From Hydrotaea diabolus (Eukaryota > Arthropoda > Insecta > Diptera > Muscidae): a DNA stretch of 64,000 nt. The stretch covers positions 104,319,434 to 104,383,433 of the forward strand of contig OY740720.1 of NCBI GenBank assembly GCA_963513945.1, written 5' to 3'. The notes below the pieces were generated by a model, which had not been told where the DNA came from, made no database searches, and was given only the letters and a program-made list of their open reading frames with translations. Within the stretch, counting starts at the first letter, position 1, and every line of letters begins with the position of its first letter. A program made the translations under genes and the position numbers. This document shows, one piece after another, positions 1 to 12,639 of this stretch.

Positions 1-2259
1 TTTTTGGAAATTAAATTTTGCGTCTAAGTGATATATTATCTTTTCGTCTTGCTGAATCTTGTTTTGTTAGACCAAAACATGGAAACAAATTATTTGTTGT
101 GACGTATTTTCGATTTAATGAATTACGCTATTGTGCATGTTCGTGCCTTAAGTCTTTTGTTTTGCTCGACAAATAAAAAATTGTGTACTAAATCATATTT
201 TATCGTTGTTTGACATATTCTCTTGCTGTCTCTTTTCCTCTGGCTGTAAATGTCAGAAAGCGCAGAAAAACTATCAGCAATCTATTGAAATTGTATACAT
301 TTATTTCTATACTTAGAATAATGCATATTTGATTAATGTCTTTATAATTGAAAACACTTTGCACAAATTTCAAAGCTTTCCTAGTGAGATACGGATTGTA
401 AGTTCTGATTCAAACCTTTGGTGTATGAATGTTTGTGAAGGAATACTACTATATCCATTGTTCGAGTGAGATCTCTACTTAGAGATACTCAATGCGTTTT
501 CTTCACACTCCAACTTATAAAAAGTGAACCTTTTCTTCTTTTTTATGGGTCTTTTTTTTACTTACCTATTTCCAATATAGACGTTAATAAGAATAAAGCA
601 AAACTCTGATAAGACATTGTAACTATTTGCAAAAGAAACTCTCATCTTAGATAAAATTAAGTCGTACGTAATACATTTTACACCCAAAAATTGCCTGGGT
701 AGTCGTATTTACAAAGTGAATCTTTAAGAAAGAAACTGAAAAGTCAAAGCAGTGGTCAGAAATATTTCAATATTTCAAGTTATCCATGATCGTCTTTTTC
801 TGCCAATAACCGAATACAAGTCCAATGTATTTCTCAAGAGTAATTTAAAACTACATCAGTACCCACCTTAATGTAACATTTTGCGATGAATTTAAAACAA
901 TTTTCGCTTCTACCAAAAGGTGTTACCTTTTTCGAATTTAGCAGTTCGTAATGTTTTTATCTCTTAAGCGAATGTGTTAATATTTTATGTTTATCCTTAA
1001 TGATTTTCATCTTCATAAGAGCAGGTTCTGAGGATCGTTGAGATGTACGTGCAAGTTTACGGGGACATTAGGAGGAAGGCCAAATGATTTGAGGAAACAG
1101 AAAGGTGAGAAAGTATACAAGGACCCTTTTGGCATTGTCGATTTAGTTCGCTACATAGGTAGAAGGCACGCTTGCTACCAACTCGTGGTCGCCCATGTAG
1201 ACTTGGAAGCAGAATTATTACCTTTGTGGCAGCTTTTGCAGTAGTCGTGTCAAAAAATACTCTTATGATCAGTATCAGCATCACGAGCAGTTTTCTGTGA
1301 ATGCTGTCTTCTTTTGTCAAAAACCCTGAGATCCCCGTTTCGCTCTTTGTATCTTGGCAATTCTATCTCCCCTCCCTTCAGTTTTGTTGTCGTAAACGAG
1401 ATAAGTCTGACCTTCAATTTTTGGATTTGTTTAACAAATTTAATACTTTTAAGAGAACATCTGGATTTTAATTCATTGGAACGTTGGAACGTAGTTCACG
1501 AATAGTTTTGTCTTTAGCAAGGTTAAATTTCGCTCCCAAAATTAGTTGTGAACATCTCTGTCGCAACATTTAAGGTTTATATACATAACAAAGTTTTTGT
1601 GGTTTAAATGTTTAGAATTTTAAATTAAATGAGGCAGTAATGACAGCGGGATAAAACCACCTTACATTGACTAATTTGGGTTTCTGGTGTTACCCTTATC
1701 GGAAGCAACCTGTCTTAACATAAAACAATCAATAATACGAATATCGGTACAGACAATATCTGTTACTCCTACTAGATAGGCCGACCGTAGAATATCGTTT
1801 AGACGACGTTGACAAAGAGCGAAATAATAGCACAGCCGTTGCTGAGCGCATTTTACGTCTTTCTTACCTCCACAGCTTCTGAAGAAGTCATTGGACTTGC
1901 CAATCAGGCAATGTTGCGGCAGAACTGCCACTAACAATGTCAGTTTTTCCTCTATATTGCGAGAAAATATTTTTAGGTTGCATCTTGTCTAGATTTGTCT
2001 AGCTAACCTAAAAATGTCGATATCAGCCCACCATCTGTAGTACCCGGGCATTCTTGAGACCTATGGTAAACAGCTCACCTTTCTAATTGGTGGATCTAGG
2101 GATAAAGCCTTCAGAGATCTATTGTCTGCTTAGATCGTCAAGAAAATGACATCGGTAGTATTAATCTTCATGTTTCGAGCATAAATTGCTTGAGAATAAC
2201 GAATATTACATTGATTTTGTCAATCTTTTCAAGGCGATGCATAGGGAGATATCCGCCAA
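1..2259. other. AT-rich non-coding DNA, no gene seen
   Basis: No reading frame here resembles a protein I recognise. Short open frames near 1038-1500 and 1671-1937 lack a recognisable domain and have no splice or start context that stands out. One copy of the dispersed 24-bp motif lies at 139-163 and is listed separately. The stretch just before 2260 may be decayed LINE sequence upstream of the Jockey fragment, but I cannot align it. Confidence 0.6.
139..163 (-). repeat. Dispersed 24-bp CTTAAG motif, copy 1
   Basis: Read on the minus strand this is AAAACAAAAGACTTAAG followed by GCACGAAC. It matches the window consensus except at two positions in the right half. The flanks share nothing obvious with the other copies. 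Confidence 0.8.
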
Positions 2260-3150
2260 GAAGCCTTTTGCTACATTTTCGCCTACTAGACAAAGGAAGT
2301 AAGACTTTGTCTATATATTCTAGCCGACAGAGAAGTAATTCCTACCCTGAATCATCCCAAAATTTCAGAGATCACATTAGACAGTATCTTCTCGTCCCCG
2401 CTCATGCCAAGGTCCTCAAGACGCTTACCAGCAACACTTGTGGCGCAGATCGGTTTTGAATTATGCTGCGCTAGTGTTTTCGATAAACGACAGTGACCCG
2501 ATATGGAAGAAGTTGCAGTGCTGTCAGAATGCCGCCCTGAAGACAGCCACGGGACAGCCTCTTCATGACACATCAGTATCAACTTCCAGAGAAGACTAAT
2601 ATACTCTCAGTGCCGAAACTCAACATGATGTTGTCTAAATAGTTCCTGCTGGGATGTCATCGCAGGGTTCATCTGAACTTCCACCTTACGAAGTGGCACC
2701 TTCCACCGAGGCATGTCTGGAGCGACATCTTAGACTTTGAAAGGGAGATCCAGCGCTATAAGAGAACCGCCAGATCAAAGTGCCTACACGTCAGCCCTAG
2801 ACAGCATTCACAGGGACACGATGTAAGCGTGACCGGATAAATGGTGCCCTCGAAGCCCAAGCCTTCCCAAGAATACACGTTTCCCGCTGGCACAGCTGAG
2901 GTCAGGATAGTGGAGACATTTCAGTTCATATTATGCCCGAATTGCGACACCACACAGAACATCTGCCCGGCGTGTAGCCAAGGGCCACATGATACACTGC
3001 ACCTATTATTCTGCTCAGAGTAGCCAACGTTCCTAATTTTTAAGACACTATAGATCCACCCTGTTGAGGTGGCCCGGTTACTGTACCTGGACCTTGACGA
3101 TGCAGCAGAAGTAACGGATTCTGAGAAAGATTGACGCAATAAAATATTGA
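2260..3150 (+). pseudogene. Jockey-clade non-LTR retrotransposon ORF2, C-terminal fragment
   Basis: Frame-hopping translation gives the end of a Jockey-type reverse transcriptase. It begins with the post-catalytic block (VIPTLNHPKILEITLDSI, about 2335-2390) and goes on to VLNYAALVF and IWKKLQCCQNAALKTATG (2455-2545). The C-terminal zinc-knuckle-like region follows, CPACSQGPHDTLHLLFC (about 2970-3018), ending in HPVEVARLLYLDLDDAAE (3060-3108). In intact relatives these blocks are the thumb region and the terminal Cys/His domain, thought to help bind nucleic acid. The catalytic palm with its F/Y-ADD motif is absent. Several stops and frameshifts show it is dead. No poly-A tail or target-site duplication was found. 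The family is recognised from block order and spacing; the exact element is unknown. Confidence 0.85.
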
Positions 3151-3876
3151 AGCTGCTACAATAACTATGTTACGACCCAGGTACTTCCTTGTAACTTCAC
3201 ACTAGTGTACGTGTTACATTGAAAAGTGAATTTTGGAACAGGATAATGCTCTAGATAATTTCAAAATGTACGTTGAGAGACTAAAATACTTTTAAATCAA
3301 GTTCCATGGACAGCTTCTTCTCTTTAACCTAAATTCAGGCACAGGAGAGTGCTAGGTTAGACTCATGTGTGGACAGACTATTTCGTTGATAGAAAAATCA
3401 CATCAACGAAGTTGGGTAACGAGCTAGCATATGCTCATATTAAACATCTCGTTAATTTCTCAGAAAAAACTGGCTGGTTTAATAGAGCCAATAAAAAATA
3501 ATCTTTTTCTACGCTAACTTCTTCTTGTAGCACTCTGGTTTCTCGGATAGGGTGGTTCAAGCGAACTTTACAGATGTTATCTTAGCTGGTGGGCTTCTCT
3601 TTTAACCTAACTAACAAATCAAAATAAGTGCTACCGAAAACTTTTGTCAATTTAATTAGTCAACAGAACATTTCACATCTTGCCATAGATCATGGCTTCC
3701 ATTTTTATGAACTGCTTTATATGTAAACTATAAATTTGTAGGGATATGTTGTAGTCGATTTGCCATGCGGTTAGTTATTGATCGCCTTCTTTCTGTAGTA
3801 TTTCAGAAAAATTTAAAGTCAGAATTATATGACGGAGTTTAAAAGAAAAATTTTAAATTTGAAATTTACTTAAGTC
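3151..3876. other. Non-coding DNA, nothing recognised
   Basis: AT-rich sequence between the Jockey fragment and the SINE. It has no long open frame and no repeat that I could match elsewhere in the window. Confidence 0.55.
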
Positions 3877-4164
3877 CAACAACATCCCGCTAATGAACTT
3901 CTCCAAAATTAGTGAGTATAAGATTCAATTCTTATACTCACTGACCGGGACCTACTGCTATCGCCCACTCTGAAAGGCTAATGCATTTTGTAGAGATGTT
4001 TTTACATAGCTTTGAGACAAATCTCTAACTCGTAAAGTTGCCGGCAATTATGAGGTTAAAAACCAGCCGATGAAAAATTGTTTAATGTGTTCACCCAGGG
4101 CTGAACCTGGACTACTCGTAACAGGCATGCTAGTCGTGCAGACTCGCATCACACTACGGCGGTC
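3877..4164 (-). repeat. tRNA-derived SINE, near full length
   Basis: On the minus strand the element starts with a tRNA-like head at about 4164. A box A-like block lies at 4145-4156 (TAGTGTGATGCG) and a box B-like block at 4098-4107 (GGTTCAGCCC), with spacing typical of tRNA-type RNA polymerase III promoters. The body contains the GCCGGCAATT region (about 4038-4050), the CAAATCTCT block (4018-4027) and a tail reading CAACATCCC on the plus strand (3879-3888). The other copy with a promoter head lies at 50029-50263, and decayed partial copies at 34645-34840 and 21924-21968 share the body or tail. It is similar in layout to the SINE-like repeats common in calyptrate fly genomes. It cannot encode protein and would depend on a LINE for movement. 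Confidence 0.75.
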
Positions 4165-7100
4165 CACATTTAGTTTTAATACCAAACATAATATTTACTG
4201 TTATTTAATTACTATTTCCACTTATCGTAATATCTGCCCAACTATCCCTATAAATGAGCAATATATAATTTAAGTTTGCTCAAGCTGTTGTTAGAGTAAT
4301 GATTTTAATCACATATTTGTGACTGAAATGTCGGTGGTAAGATAAAGAATTACGCCCTTAATTTTCAAATATTATTTTGACAATGCTGCTTGCGATGCCA
4401 CTCAAAATTTTCATTAGGAAAATATAAATTATCACTGTTGGCCACATCTCCTAGCGTGCATTCTGAACTATTCAATTAATATAACAATTCTGCAGCGACG
4501 GTTCTCCACCAATGTTAGACGTTGTTGAAATATAACAGCAGAAGCATAAGAAAAAAGTATGAAAAAACTAATTTCCCAACATCATCTAAATGTTGTTTTG
4601 ATTAATGCCAATAATGTTACAAGTACTTAAGAGCAACACGTTGTGAAGTCAGCTCATAAATACTCTAGAAGTCTTTTATCGTACTGGCACATGCATTCAT
4701 GAACGTGATCTGTGTATGGTGTGGCTATAAGAGAAATACAATCAAAATGTTATTAACATTTGTTTAATATTTGGTCTACACGAGAGAATTTCTAAACCTT
4801 TTCCTTATGAAAAGTGATGGAACATTACTCATTTTTTCTTTTTCGTACACTGTTTCCAATGTCAGTGTACAAAACATGGGGTGATCCTATTAGGGGACAA
4901 AACCCACACGCTGCAAAACGTTAACAACTTCTGTAAGACTTGTGCATGAACAAATTACAGTGTTCCGATCTTTCGAAGGGAATAAATTTAAGAACCCTTT
5001 TGCAGCAATTGTGAATATCGACGGATAGTGATCAGAACGAATGGTTTAGACAGGGTTGACCCAAAGACCTAGTAAAAGATTTTTCTGCACTACAATTTCA
5101 AAATGCATTAAATGATCATATATGAAAATAGACAGAGAAAACAAAAGACTTAAGAAACGAGTGTGACGGGTAGCCCATAATTTCTCGGATATAAATGCAA
5201 TACTTTAGGAAGAATAACGGATTGCAAGTAACGCTGCCATACATATTTAAATCGAACAGACCTAGGTACTACGCCTAAACACCACCAACTCCTCGATGTT
5301 CAAATAATAACACAATAAAACATAATAAACAATGGCCGTGTTTGGATGACTACTCGGTTAGAAGGTCTCTTACGAGGCAATTACGCCTCGTTGTAAAATT
5401 ATTTTGATTAGAGAAAACTATAGACAATATGCCCTAAAACCCGATTGTTATAAATATTAAAATTTTCATAAAGAAAGTTATTCAAGAATAACCCTTTGCG
5501 AGTTTAAACGAACTCGGTGATGACATGTTTATAGTATTTCTAGAATAACTTTCTTCTACAAATTATAAATTTTCAAATCAAACGGCTTATGGTGCATCAA
5601 GACAATCAATTCTTGCATACAAAGACAATTTAAAGAAGATTTCTCGTAAAGTTTAACAGTTGTCGCCTTAGTGACAAGTACCAATCGAACACGCCTAATA
5701 AAAAGTATGAAGACGTCTGATCCTTTAAGTATTTGGCAGCATAAAATATTCTACAGGCGGCAATTGCCTGCAGAATGCAAACTATTTCAAAAAAGCAATC
5801 GAGGCTTTCAAAGACCTGCAAAATCTCCCAAAATCCACTTTAAAAAAAACTTTAACCTTTTTCTTCTCAGCGATACGATCTGTACTTCTTTTCGGCTCTG
5901 AATCACGCTACATGTGTTCAAAGAGACAGGTCCTTCATAATGAGGATATAAGAATATTTTGAACGTGATTCAAGTTCAATTTCCATAATGGCCATATTCT
6001 TAGGCCATCGACTAATGACATTGCTATAGTGGCAATATTTTTATGGAAGGAGGAGTTAAGGTTAACCTGCTATTGCCTAGAGTACCCAAATAGAAGTGGA
6101 AGCCTGCTTAGTGGAAATGACTTTTCTGTAAATTATGTTGAAGAAGTAATATAGGTCAAACTGGAAGAATTTCTTAAGGACCTTTGTTTAACACTAAACC
6201 CATAAGAATGAATGCCTGGTAATCAATCAAGTTCAAGTGTTACAACTTTAACACTTGGTTTGTGGACGTTTTGTTTTTTATATGTTGCTTCCTGATCAAA
6301 TGTATTTTTGTAAACCTACTACAATCTAACTGAGTGCTGAACACTGTCAAAAAAGTGTCCTGTTGATCTTAGATGTTCGTATTTGTTTGCCAGATTATAT
6401 TGAAATCTGAAGGATCAGTAGAGTAGTTACACTAACTTACCAATCACTATGATTCTATTAAATTAGACAAGTAAAACTATTATACATTATTAGCCATGTC
6501 TTAAGTAAATTTTGCCATATTCAAGGCTCTAAACTAAAAGTCCAAATATAACCATTCACATTGGAAACAGAGTAAACTCACTTTTTTACACTTGCTCGCA
6601 TGCATGCGAATGCACCTTTAATTGTTTTCTTCTTGTGGTGAGCGTGTCTGCTTCTCGAGTAATCATTCTGGCTAGTTCTACTCTTCGTGTTTGCTTCTAC
6701 TGCCAATTCATTCATTCTTTAACACACACCGAGCCCACTTGAAGACAACAAGAGTGTAAAGTGTTTGATGAAATGATTTTCTTCTGCTCCTCCACCTCCT
6801 CATCCTCCATATTTTTTTCATCTAGCATCCATAAACACAAGCGACTTGCATCGACATCAACGTCGACAACATCTTCTTAATAATATACCTCTTCACAATG
6901 GGGCCATCAAAAAGCCATATGCAATTCTATATAATTATGGTCAAGACTATCATCTTCCACATTATCGATGAGCCAGACGAATGTGGGCGAATGAGAATGG
7001 CTGAAATGAAAATGAAGTGCTTGGCATCACACCACACCAACACAGAAGACAGACGTAAACTTTATTTTATTTATAATGGGAAAAAATATTTTTTGGCCAG

Positions 7101-8573
7101 TTTCGATGAAAATTGATGGTTATGAAGAGACTTGGTGAAAAGATTTTTCGAAATCTCAACGATTTCTGGTTAATTTCGGCGATGAAAGAGAAAATGTTTA
7201 AAAGAAAGTTTCGAATTTCTTTTGGGGTGGAGTTATGGAAAGTGTTGAAATGTTATGTGTAAAGGGAACCGTTGTTGGCAAAATTTAGCAAAAAATGTTA
7301 TAGGAAAGAAAATATTGAGCTTAAGTGCATATGACCTGTTGTTAAATTTCGTTTTTTTTTCGTTTAACTCAGGGTGTTGTAATCAATATAATTTTTACTT
7401 TATAATCAGGTCTAATTGTATAAAGCCGGCTGTCATGGAAGCTAGAACCGGCAAGTCCGAAATAGCTTTGCCTAAAATCATTATAATACCCCTACGGGAA
7501 ACTGGACCGGTACAGAACCAGTCATTTGATAGGTCCCTCATGGATGGGGACTGGGCTCAGTACAGACTCTACTAGAACTAAAAAGAACCGGTAACATTTA
7601 CATGGCTTAATTGGAGGGAGTAAATTGACACTACTCATATACCCTGTCATATATCACGGGTCTGATCAAAAAGGACAGGTACCGAAGGTGCCATTGTATC
7701 CATCATAGAACCCATCCTACCCATCCCATTACATCAGTTCAATTAAGGATTAGTCTGATTGTTTGAAATATTTGATAGATTGCTAAACAAAATCCACTCA
7801 AAGTGGTTTTCGTTTAAAAGGTAACTAAAAACCGCCGATATGTGTGCGGTTTTATGTGCGAAGTCATACCGCGAATTTGACGACTTTGAAATTTCAAGTT
7901 ATTGACACATTTTTATCCACACCGAACTAGTTCTGTGACAGGTTCTTTCTCAACCATCCTCGATTCGGTACATTCAGGGTAATTGACTCTGCATTTCCCG
8001 CAGGGATATTTTATTTAAATATTTAACAAGTACAATGGAGAATCTGCGGTGAGAATTCTTGCTGTTGGTGCCAGTTGAAGATCGGACAGCTGTTCTCGAA
8101 CCACCGCTGTCATAAACATGACGTAAACAGCAGAGCCTGCCACAAAAAATAATATTTCCTGTAGGCAACGTCTGCTGGAACCCAAAGGCACGCTTTATTA
8201 GTGGGAGTCTGTTCAGTGCCATTGTTCTTCTAGGTCCTTGGATACTATCAGCATATCACTCAGTTAAAGGAAAATCATATATTTATTGAACGACCTGATT
8301 ATGTCGTATATAATTATCTAAATGAGCAGCCGATTACGTACCATGAAGACCGTGTTTTATTGAGTGAATTTTAGTCAGCAGGGACATAAATCGGAAGAGT
8401 ACTTCTGAATGGGGACCATACTACAATACTGCCCAGGTTAGGTTAAATTAAAATGACTTTAAACGTCGATTAAACTTGAAATGTCGGTACGCAGTACATC
8501 TTCTCAGTGACTCGCAGATGGTCCATTGTGATTGTTCTTTGTCTAAGATAACAATCGCGCTATAATTGCTGTA
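4165..8573. other. Non-coding DNA, no gene seen
   Basis: A 4.4-kb AT-rich stretch with no recognisable coding domain. The longest open frames (6898-7116, 7255-7575, 7974-8222) are composition-driven and carry no known motif. The part at 6600-6900 is CT/CA-rich and resembles fly intronic sequence. One 24-bp motif copy lies at 5138-5161. Confidence 0.55.
5138..5161 (+). repeat. Dispersed 24-bp CTTAAG motif, copy 2
   Basis: AAAACAAAAGACTTAAG is exact on the plus strand. The right half reads AAACGAG instead of ACACAAAC. Confidence 0.8.
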
Positions 8574-8665
8574 AGAAGTTGCCTTTGAGCCACGGTAAAC
8601 CGTTTAGAAAAGCTCAGCAGGTCTACCATCTTACAGAAGGAAAACTGTTCCAAATCTTCAAGAAA
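8574..8665 (+). repeat. Unclassified dispersed repeat B, copy 1
   Basis: The block with TTGAGCCACGGTAAACCG, then CTCAGCAGGTCTACCATC, then a block ending in ATCTTCAAG recurs at 24671-24748 in the same orientation and, more diverged, at 52530-52600 on the other strand. It abuts the 5' truncated mariner. No coding potential or terminal repeats were found. Confidence 0.6.
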
Positions 8666-8704
8666 GGGCAACTGCGCTATCTTTTTTGCAGGGACTACAT
8701 AAAA

Positions 8705-10282
8705 GACGCTTCACTGTGACTGAAAACGTCCAGGAGCATCCATCAACATCAACTCGTCATCGTTCTCAGGAAGTGAACATTTCTCGCACTTCTTTGAGAA
8801 GAATTTTGCATAAAGGCCTCGGTATGAAGGCTAACAAAGTTTAATTGGTTCAAGAACTGAAGCCTCATGACCATCTGATGCGTTTCGCCCACACGCAGAA
8901 AAAAAGTATGGTTGTGGTAACAATATTCGAAGAGCATCATACTATTGTTGGTTATATGGTTGTGGCACAACAATATTATGATCATCACAACAATAGTATG
9001 GTTCACACATAACCATACTATGATCCCCACAACAATATTATGTTTCTGGCAACAATAGAATTTTTCACACACAACCATACTATGATCCCCACAACAATAT
9101 TATTATTCACACTTAACCATACTATGATCCCCACAACCATATTATTATTTACACCCAACCATAATATGATCCTCACAACCATAGTATGACTTACACACAA
9201 CCATACTATAATATCCAAAAATTTTTGTGAGGTTATTATTCAACAATAGAGATTTTTATTGAATTTTGTAAAAATACATTAAACTCTTAAAAACATTTCA
9301 GTTATACTTATCCGTAGTTTGTTTTGAAAAAAAAATAATGTACATATAAAAAGTATTATTATTGCGTAAGATTTTGCCGGTATGATTACCGTAATTATAT
9401 TATTGTTAACGTAAAACCCATGAAAACAATAATTTTGTCCCACCAACCATATTTTTATTGCTGCTACAACCAAGTTTTCATTTCTAAATTTGGCAATAAT
9501 TCTATTGTTACATATCTACAATATTAATATTGCCGCAATCATACTATTGTCAAAATTTAGCTCAAAAAACAATACAATGGTTGCGACGACCACACTTTTA
9601 TTGCAGAGAACATACTATTGTTGCCGTGACCATATAGTAACCATATCTTTTCTCTGCGTGCAATGGGCTGAAGATTATTTGGCACAAAAAAGGCTGTTTC
9701 ATATGAAGCGTATTTTTCTCTCGGTGGTAATATCAATATGTAAAATTGCCGCATATAGGGTTCAGAGAACCCACAAGTGACTATTGAGAAGCCAATGGAT
9801 CCACAACGAGTCACTGTTTAGTGGGGATTGGGGGCTGGCGGTATTATTGTCCATTTTTCTTTGAAAATGACCAAGGAGCCGCCGGTAATGGTCAGCGTTA
9901 CCGCGTCATGCTCAGTTAATTGTTGTTCCAATAATTCAAGATAATGACTAGGAAGACATTAGGTTTCAACATGAGGGGACTTCATGTCACACAGCCTACG
10001 AAAACGTCGATATTTTACGCACCGTTTTTGAAAATCGACAACTCAGCCGAAACTGTAATGTCGAACTGTATTGTGGATTATTTTCTGTGGGGAGCCATTA
10101 AAGACAATTGTTACTTAAAGCATCCAGAGACAATTGAAGCTTTGAGACATGAAAGCGAAGTTGCCATTGAAGTGATTAGACCCGAAACAATCGAAAATGT
10201 ACTAAAAATTTGGATTGATCGGATGAGTTACTGCCGAGCCAGTTGCGGTAGTCACATGTATGATAATGTGTTTCGTTATTAA
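8705..10282 (+). pseudogene. mariner-like transposase pseudogene, interrupted by a TIR element
   Basis: A Tc1/mariner-superfamily transposase relic. The helix-turn-helix region reads TRHRSQEVNISRTSLRRI (about 8750-8808), followed by LVQELKPHDHLMRFA up to 8891. The frame resumes after the insertion at 9661 with QWAEDYLAQKRLFHMKRIF. Blocks matching the catalytic core follow in shifting frames, and the end is WGAIKDNCYLKHPETIEALR with a terminal stop at 10280-10282. The family moves by DDE/D transposition at TA sites. Here there are stops, frameshifts, loss of the start and a 769-bp insertion, so it is dead. The 3' terminal repeat ending in a GGCCCACCCTG block lies at about 10335-10380. Confidence 0.9.
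8892..9660. mobile_element. Non-autonomous TIR element with internal minisatellite, copy 1
   Basis: The element begins CACGCAGAAAAAAAGTATGG and ends in a block whose reverse complement is CACGCAGAGAAAAGATATGG, so it has terminal inverted repeats of about 20 bp with mismatches. A further inverted block contains CAACAATA. Removing it together with one of the two flanking CA dinucleotides (8890-8891, 9661-9662) restores the mariner frame RFAQWAED, which fixes the boundaries almost to the base. The 5' third is a degenerate array of ACAACCATACTATGATCCCC-type units, about 43 bp each and made of two half-units. Open frames here on either strand are artefacts of this array. The CAC ends and 2-bp flanking CA suggest a CMC (CACTA-like) origin, but no transposase is present to prove it. 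Confidence 0.85.
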
Positions 10283-10324
10283 ATGACAAAGTTCAACCAA
10301 TAAAACCTGAAATTTCAAAAAAAT

Positions 10325-10612
10325 AATCAGTACTTTTTTTACAGCCGATTCAAATTTAAAACTTTAAATGGCCCACCCTGTAGTACTATCCTACTAATAC
10401 AAACAATTCATACCCGCCCAGGTTGGGAAGCTGTACTTTGTTATAAAGATGAAAAATTTAGAACCAAAATTTGAAAAAAATGTCAATACGATTTTTTACA
10501 GCCGATTCAAATTTAAAATTTTAAATGACCCATTCCATAGTACTACACTGCTAGCACCGACAATTCTTAAACCTGACCAAATATGAAAGTTGTACTTTGT
10601 TATAAAGATAAA
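10325..10612. repeat. Tandem duplication of mariner 3' end plus flank
   Basis: About 125-130 bp (10325-10455), containing the mariner 3' inverted repeat and following flank (ACAGCCGATTCAAATTTAAA ... TGTACTTTGTTATAAAGAT), recurs at 10490-10612 with many substitutions. The offset is about 160 bp. The duplication takes in sequence beyond the element end, so it is a local event or a repeated genomic unit rather than a second mariner insertion. Confidence 0.75.
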
Positions 10613-12639
10613 AGGAAGCAAAGTATTTCTTGCACCGCTTAGCTCTTTGATCTCAACGATAATTGGACAGATGGACGGACAAGGCTCAGTTGAATAAGAC
10701 AATACTTCAGAGATGATTGGTAAAATAAATAAGATATTAAAAAGCTTAGCATTAAGATATAAACCTATTTGTGATGAAGAGTATGCATAAGATATCTTAT
10801 CGTTTTACGCCTGCTGCATTTCATTTTAAAATCAACCATTCAATAATAAACAACCACAACTCAATTCAAAACTGAGTGATTTCAACCACAACATGAACTT
10901 TTATCCAATCGTATGCCTTTGACACGATCCATAACAAATAAGTACCAGTAAAGCAATTACAATATTTACCAAACCATGGAGAAACTAACAAAAAAATCGC
11001 TATATGTTTGCCAAAATATTTGTTTAAGCAACGCCCACTTTAAACCCAACCGAAATTTGTAGTTATGGTTTTATTTCTCAGTTTCGTTACTTTGGGTTTT
11101 TTAATGTTTTGGGGCAAATGCTAAAAATGTTACAATCACTCAACAAAACGCGCATTTTTTGTACTTCTTGTACCACACAACACCACCGAGAGCATTCATC
11201 AATCAATTTTGGCCAGCACCGACATATTACTTTTTAGAACTCTCAACACAACTACTCAAGTGGCAAAATGTACAATAATAAATAAGAAGAAAACATAAAA
11301 AAGCCACCAACAACATAACAATAATCTTTGCAAAACAAGCGAAATAAAAATCTGAAATATGAACAGACCACAGATATACGGGCAAAACTGCGAAAAAAAT
11401 GGCGGTCGTGGTGGTGGCAAAAACACTCCTTTTTTCAAAATTTAGTTTAAAACAATACAAATGAAAAAGATACACATAACAAGAACGAGCAGAGCAGATC
11501 AGACTGCAAGAAACAAGTTAGTTATAATGGATCGTTCCACCGACTACGTATCGAATGAGAGAACGTAATTTATTTTAAATGCATTTTTAAATGTTCTTAT
11601 CACTTCACATCATTAATTTCAAATAACAATTAACAAAATAAAATAAGCAAAATGTATGTGCGTCTTCGTCTGTGTGTGTGTGTGCAGAAGAATTATTTGC
11701 TGGGGTGGTGTTTATATGCATTCGAAACAAAAGACTTAAACAGCGAACGTTTTTTGTGTGAACTTCAAGCCGAAGGCGTTAATATTCCTAGTTAAATGTG
11801 GAATATAAGAGAATAATGAAGAGGTGATTTGAGTGTTTATACTTTCCTTAGAATTGTTTAAACCTTAACGTATTCAAGGAATGAATTATATAGACCTTGT
11901 CTAGTGGCAATTGTCTTGGCCCCGGGTTTTCGATTGGTTGAAAGTGAACACCTCACATAGCGATATGTTTGAAGTAGCCGTTGTAAAAGCTTTTAGTTTG
12001 GCTGGTGTACAACTGACGAATTGCTGATGATATGTGATTTTTTGATTCTATAACCCATCCATGATAACAACCGACTCCCATGATAACAACAGACTTTCCA
12101 CTTTCCGATTGCAGGTAAAAATATAAATCTATATATGCAACCCGACCGTTACTATATCCCAATAATATCAATATTCAAATAAGATTTTTTTTTTATTTCA
12201 AAATTAGTTTATATATCAGCAAGTCATTTATGCATTTCTTTATGACGCTCAATCATGGGTACCTTGAAACGCTGATAAAGCTATGATGTGTTTTTTCAGA
12301 GAAAGATTTTTCGTAAAATCTAGCCCAAGTGCGCTTACAGGTAAAGTAGACGCAGAAGACACCGTGAACTGTACGAACTGTATTTTGTCATGAATTTATC
12401 GGAATCCATCAATATATAGCAGTTGTGTTGGCCATGACTTGGTACTCAGAAAGCTCCGAATAATTAGATATCGAAAATTAAGGCTCAATTAAAAGGATTA
12501 AGCGACGAAGACTCGAGAACCTTTAAAGTTGCAAACTGAAGAAAACTATGTGCCAGTTAAACCTTATTATCGCTATTAAGCTTTAACTACTGTACTCCAT
12601 TGCACTGGGGTATGTTATAATGCGACTATCAGTGCTCCA
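10613..12639. other. Non-coding DNA, no gene seen
   Basis: AT-rich sequence with a short (TG)n run near 11675-11692 and poly-purine stretches. There is no recognisable coding domain. It contains one degenerate 24-bp motif copy at 11725-11748. Confidence 0.55.
11725..11748 (+). repeat. Dispersed 24-bp CTTAAG motif, copy 3 (degenerate)
   Basis: AAACAAAAGACTTAAA followed by CAGCGAAC. The left half is intact apart from the last base of the CTTAAG core; the right half is partly changed. Confidence 0.6.

Noticed and set aside
8749..9218. Minus-strand open frames of 66-109 codons
   Set aside because: They run antisense through the mariner relic and the minisatellite array; the repetitive VVGIIVWL-like peptide is a product of the array.
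8892..9240. CRISPR-like array
   Set aside because: The units are degenerate tandem repeats without unique spacers, inside an eukaryotic TIR element.
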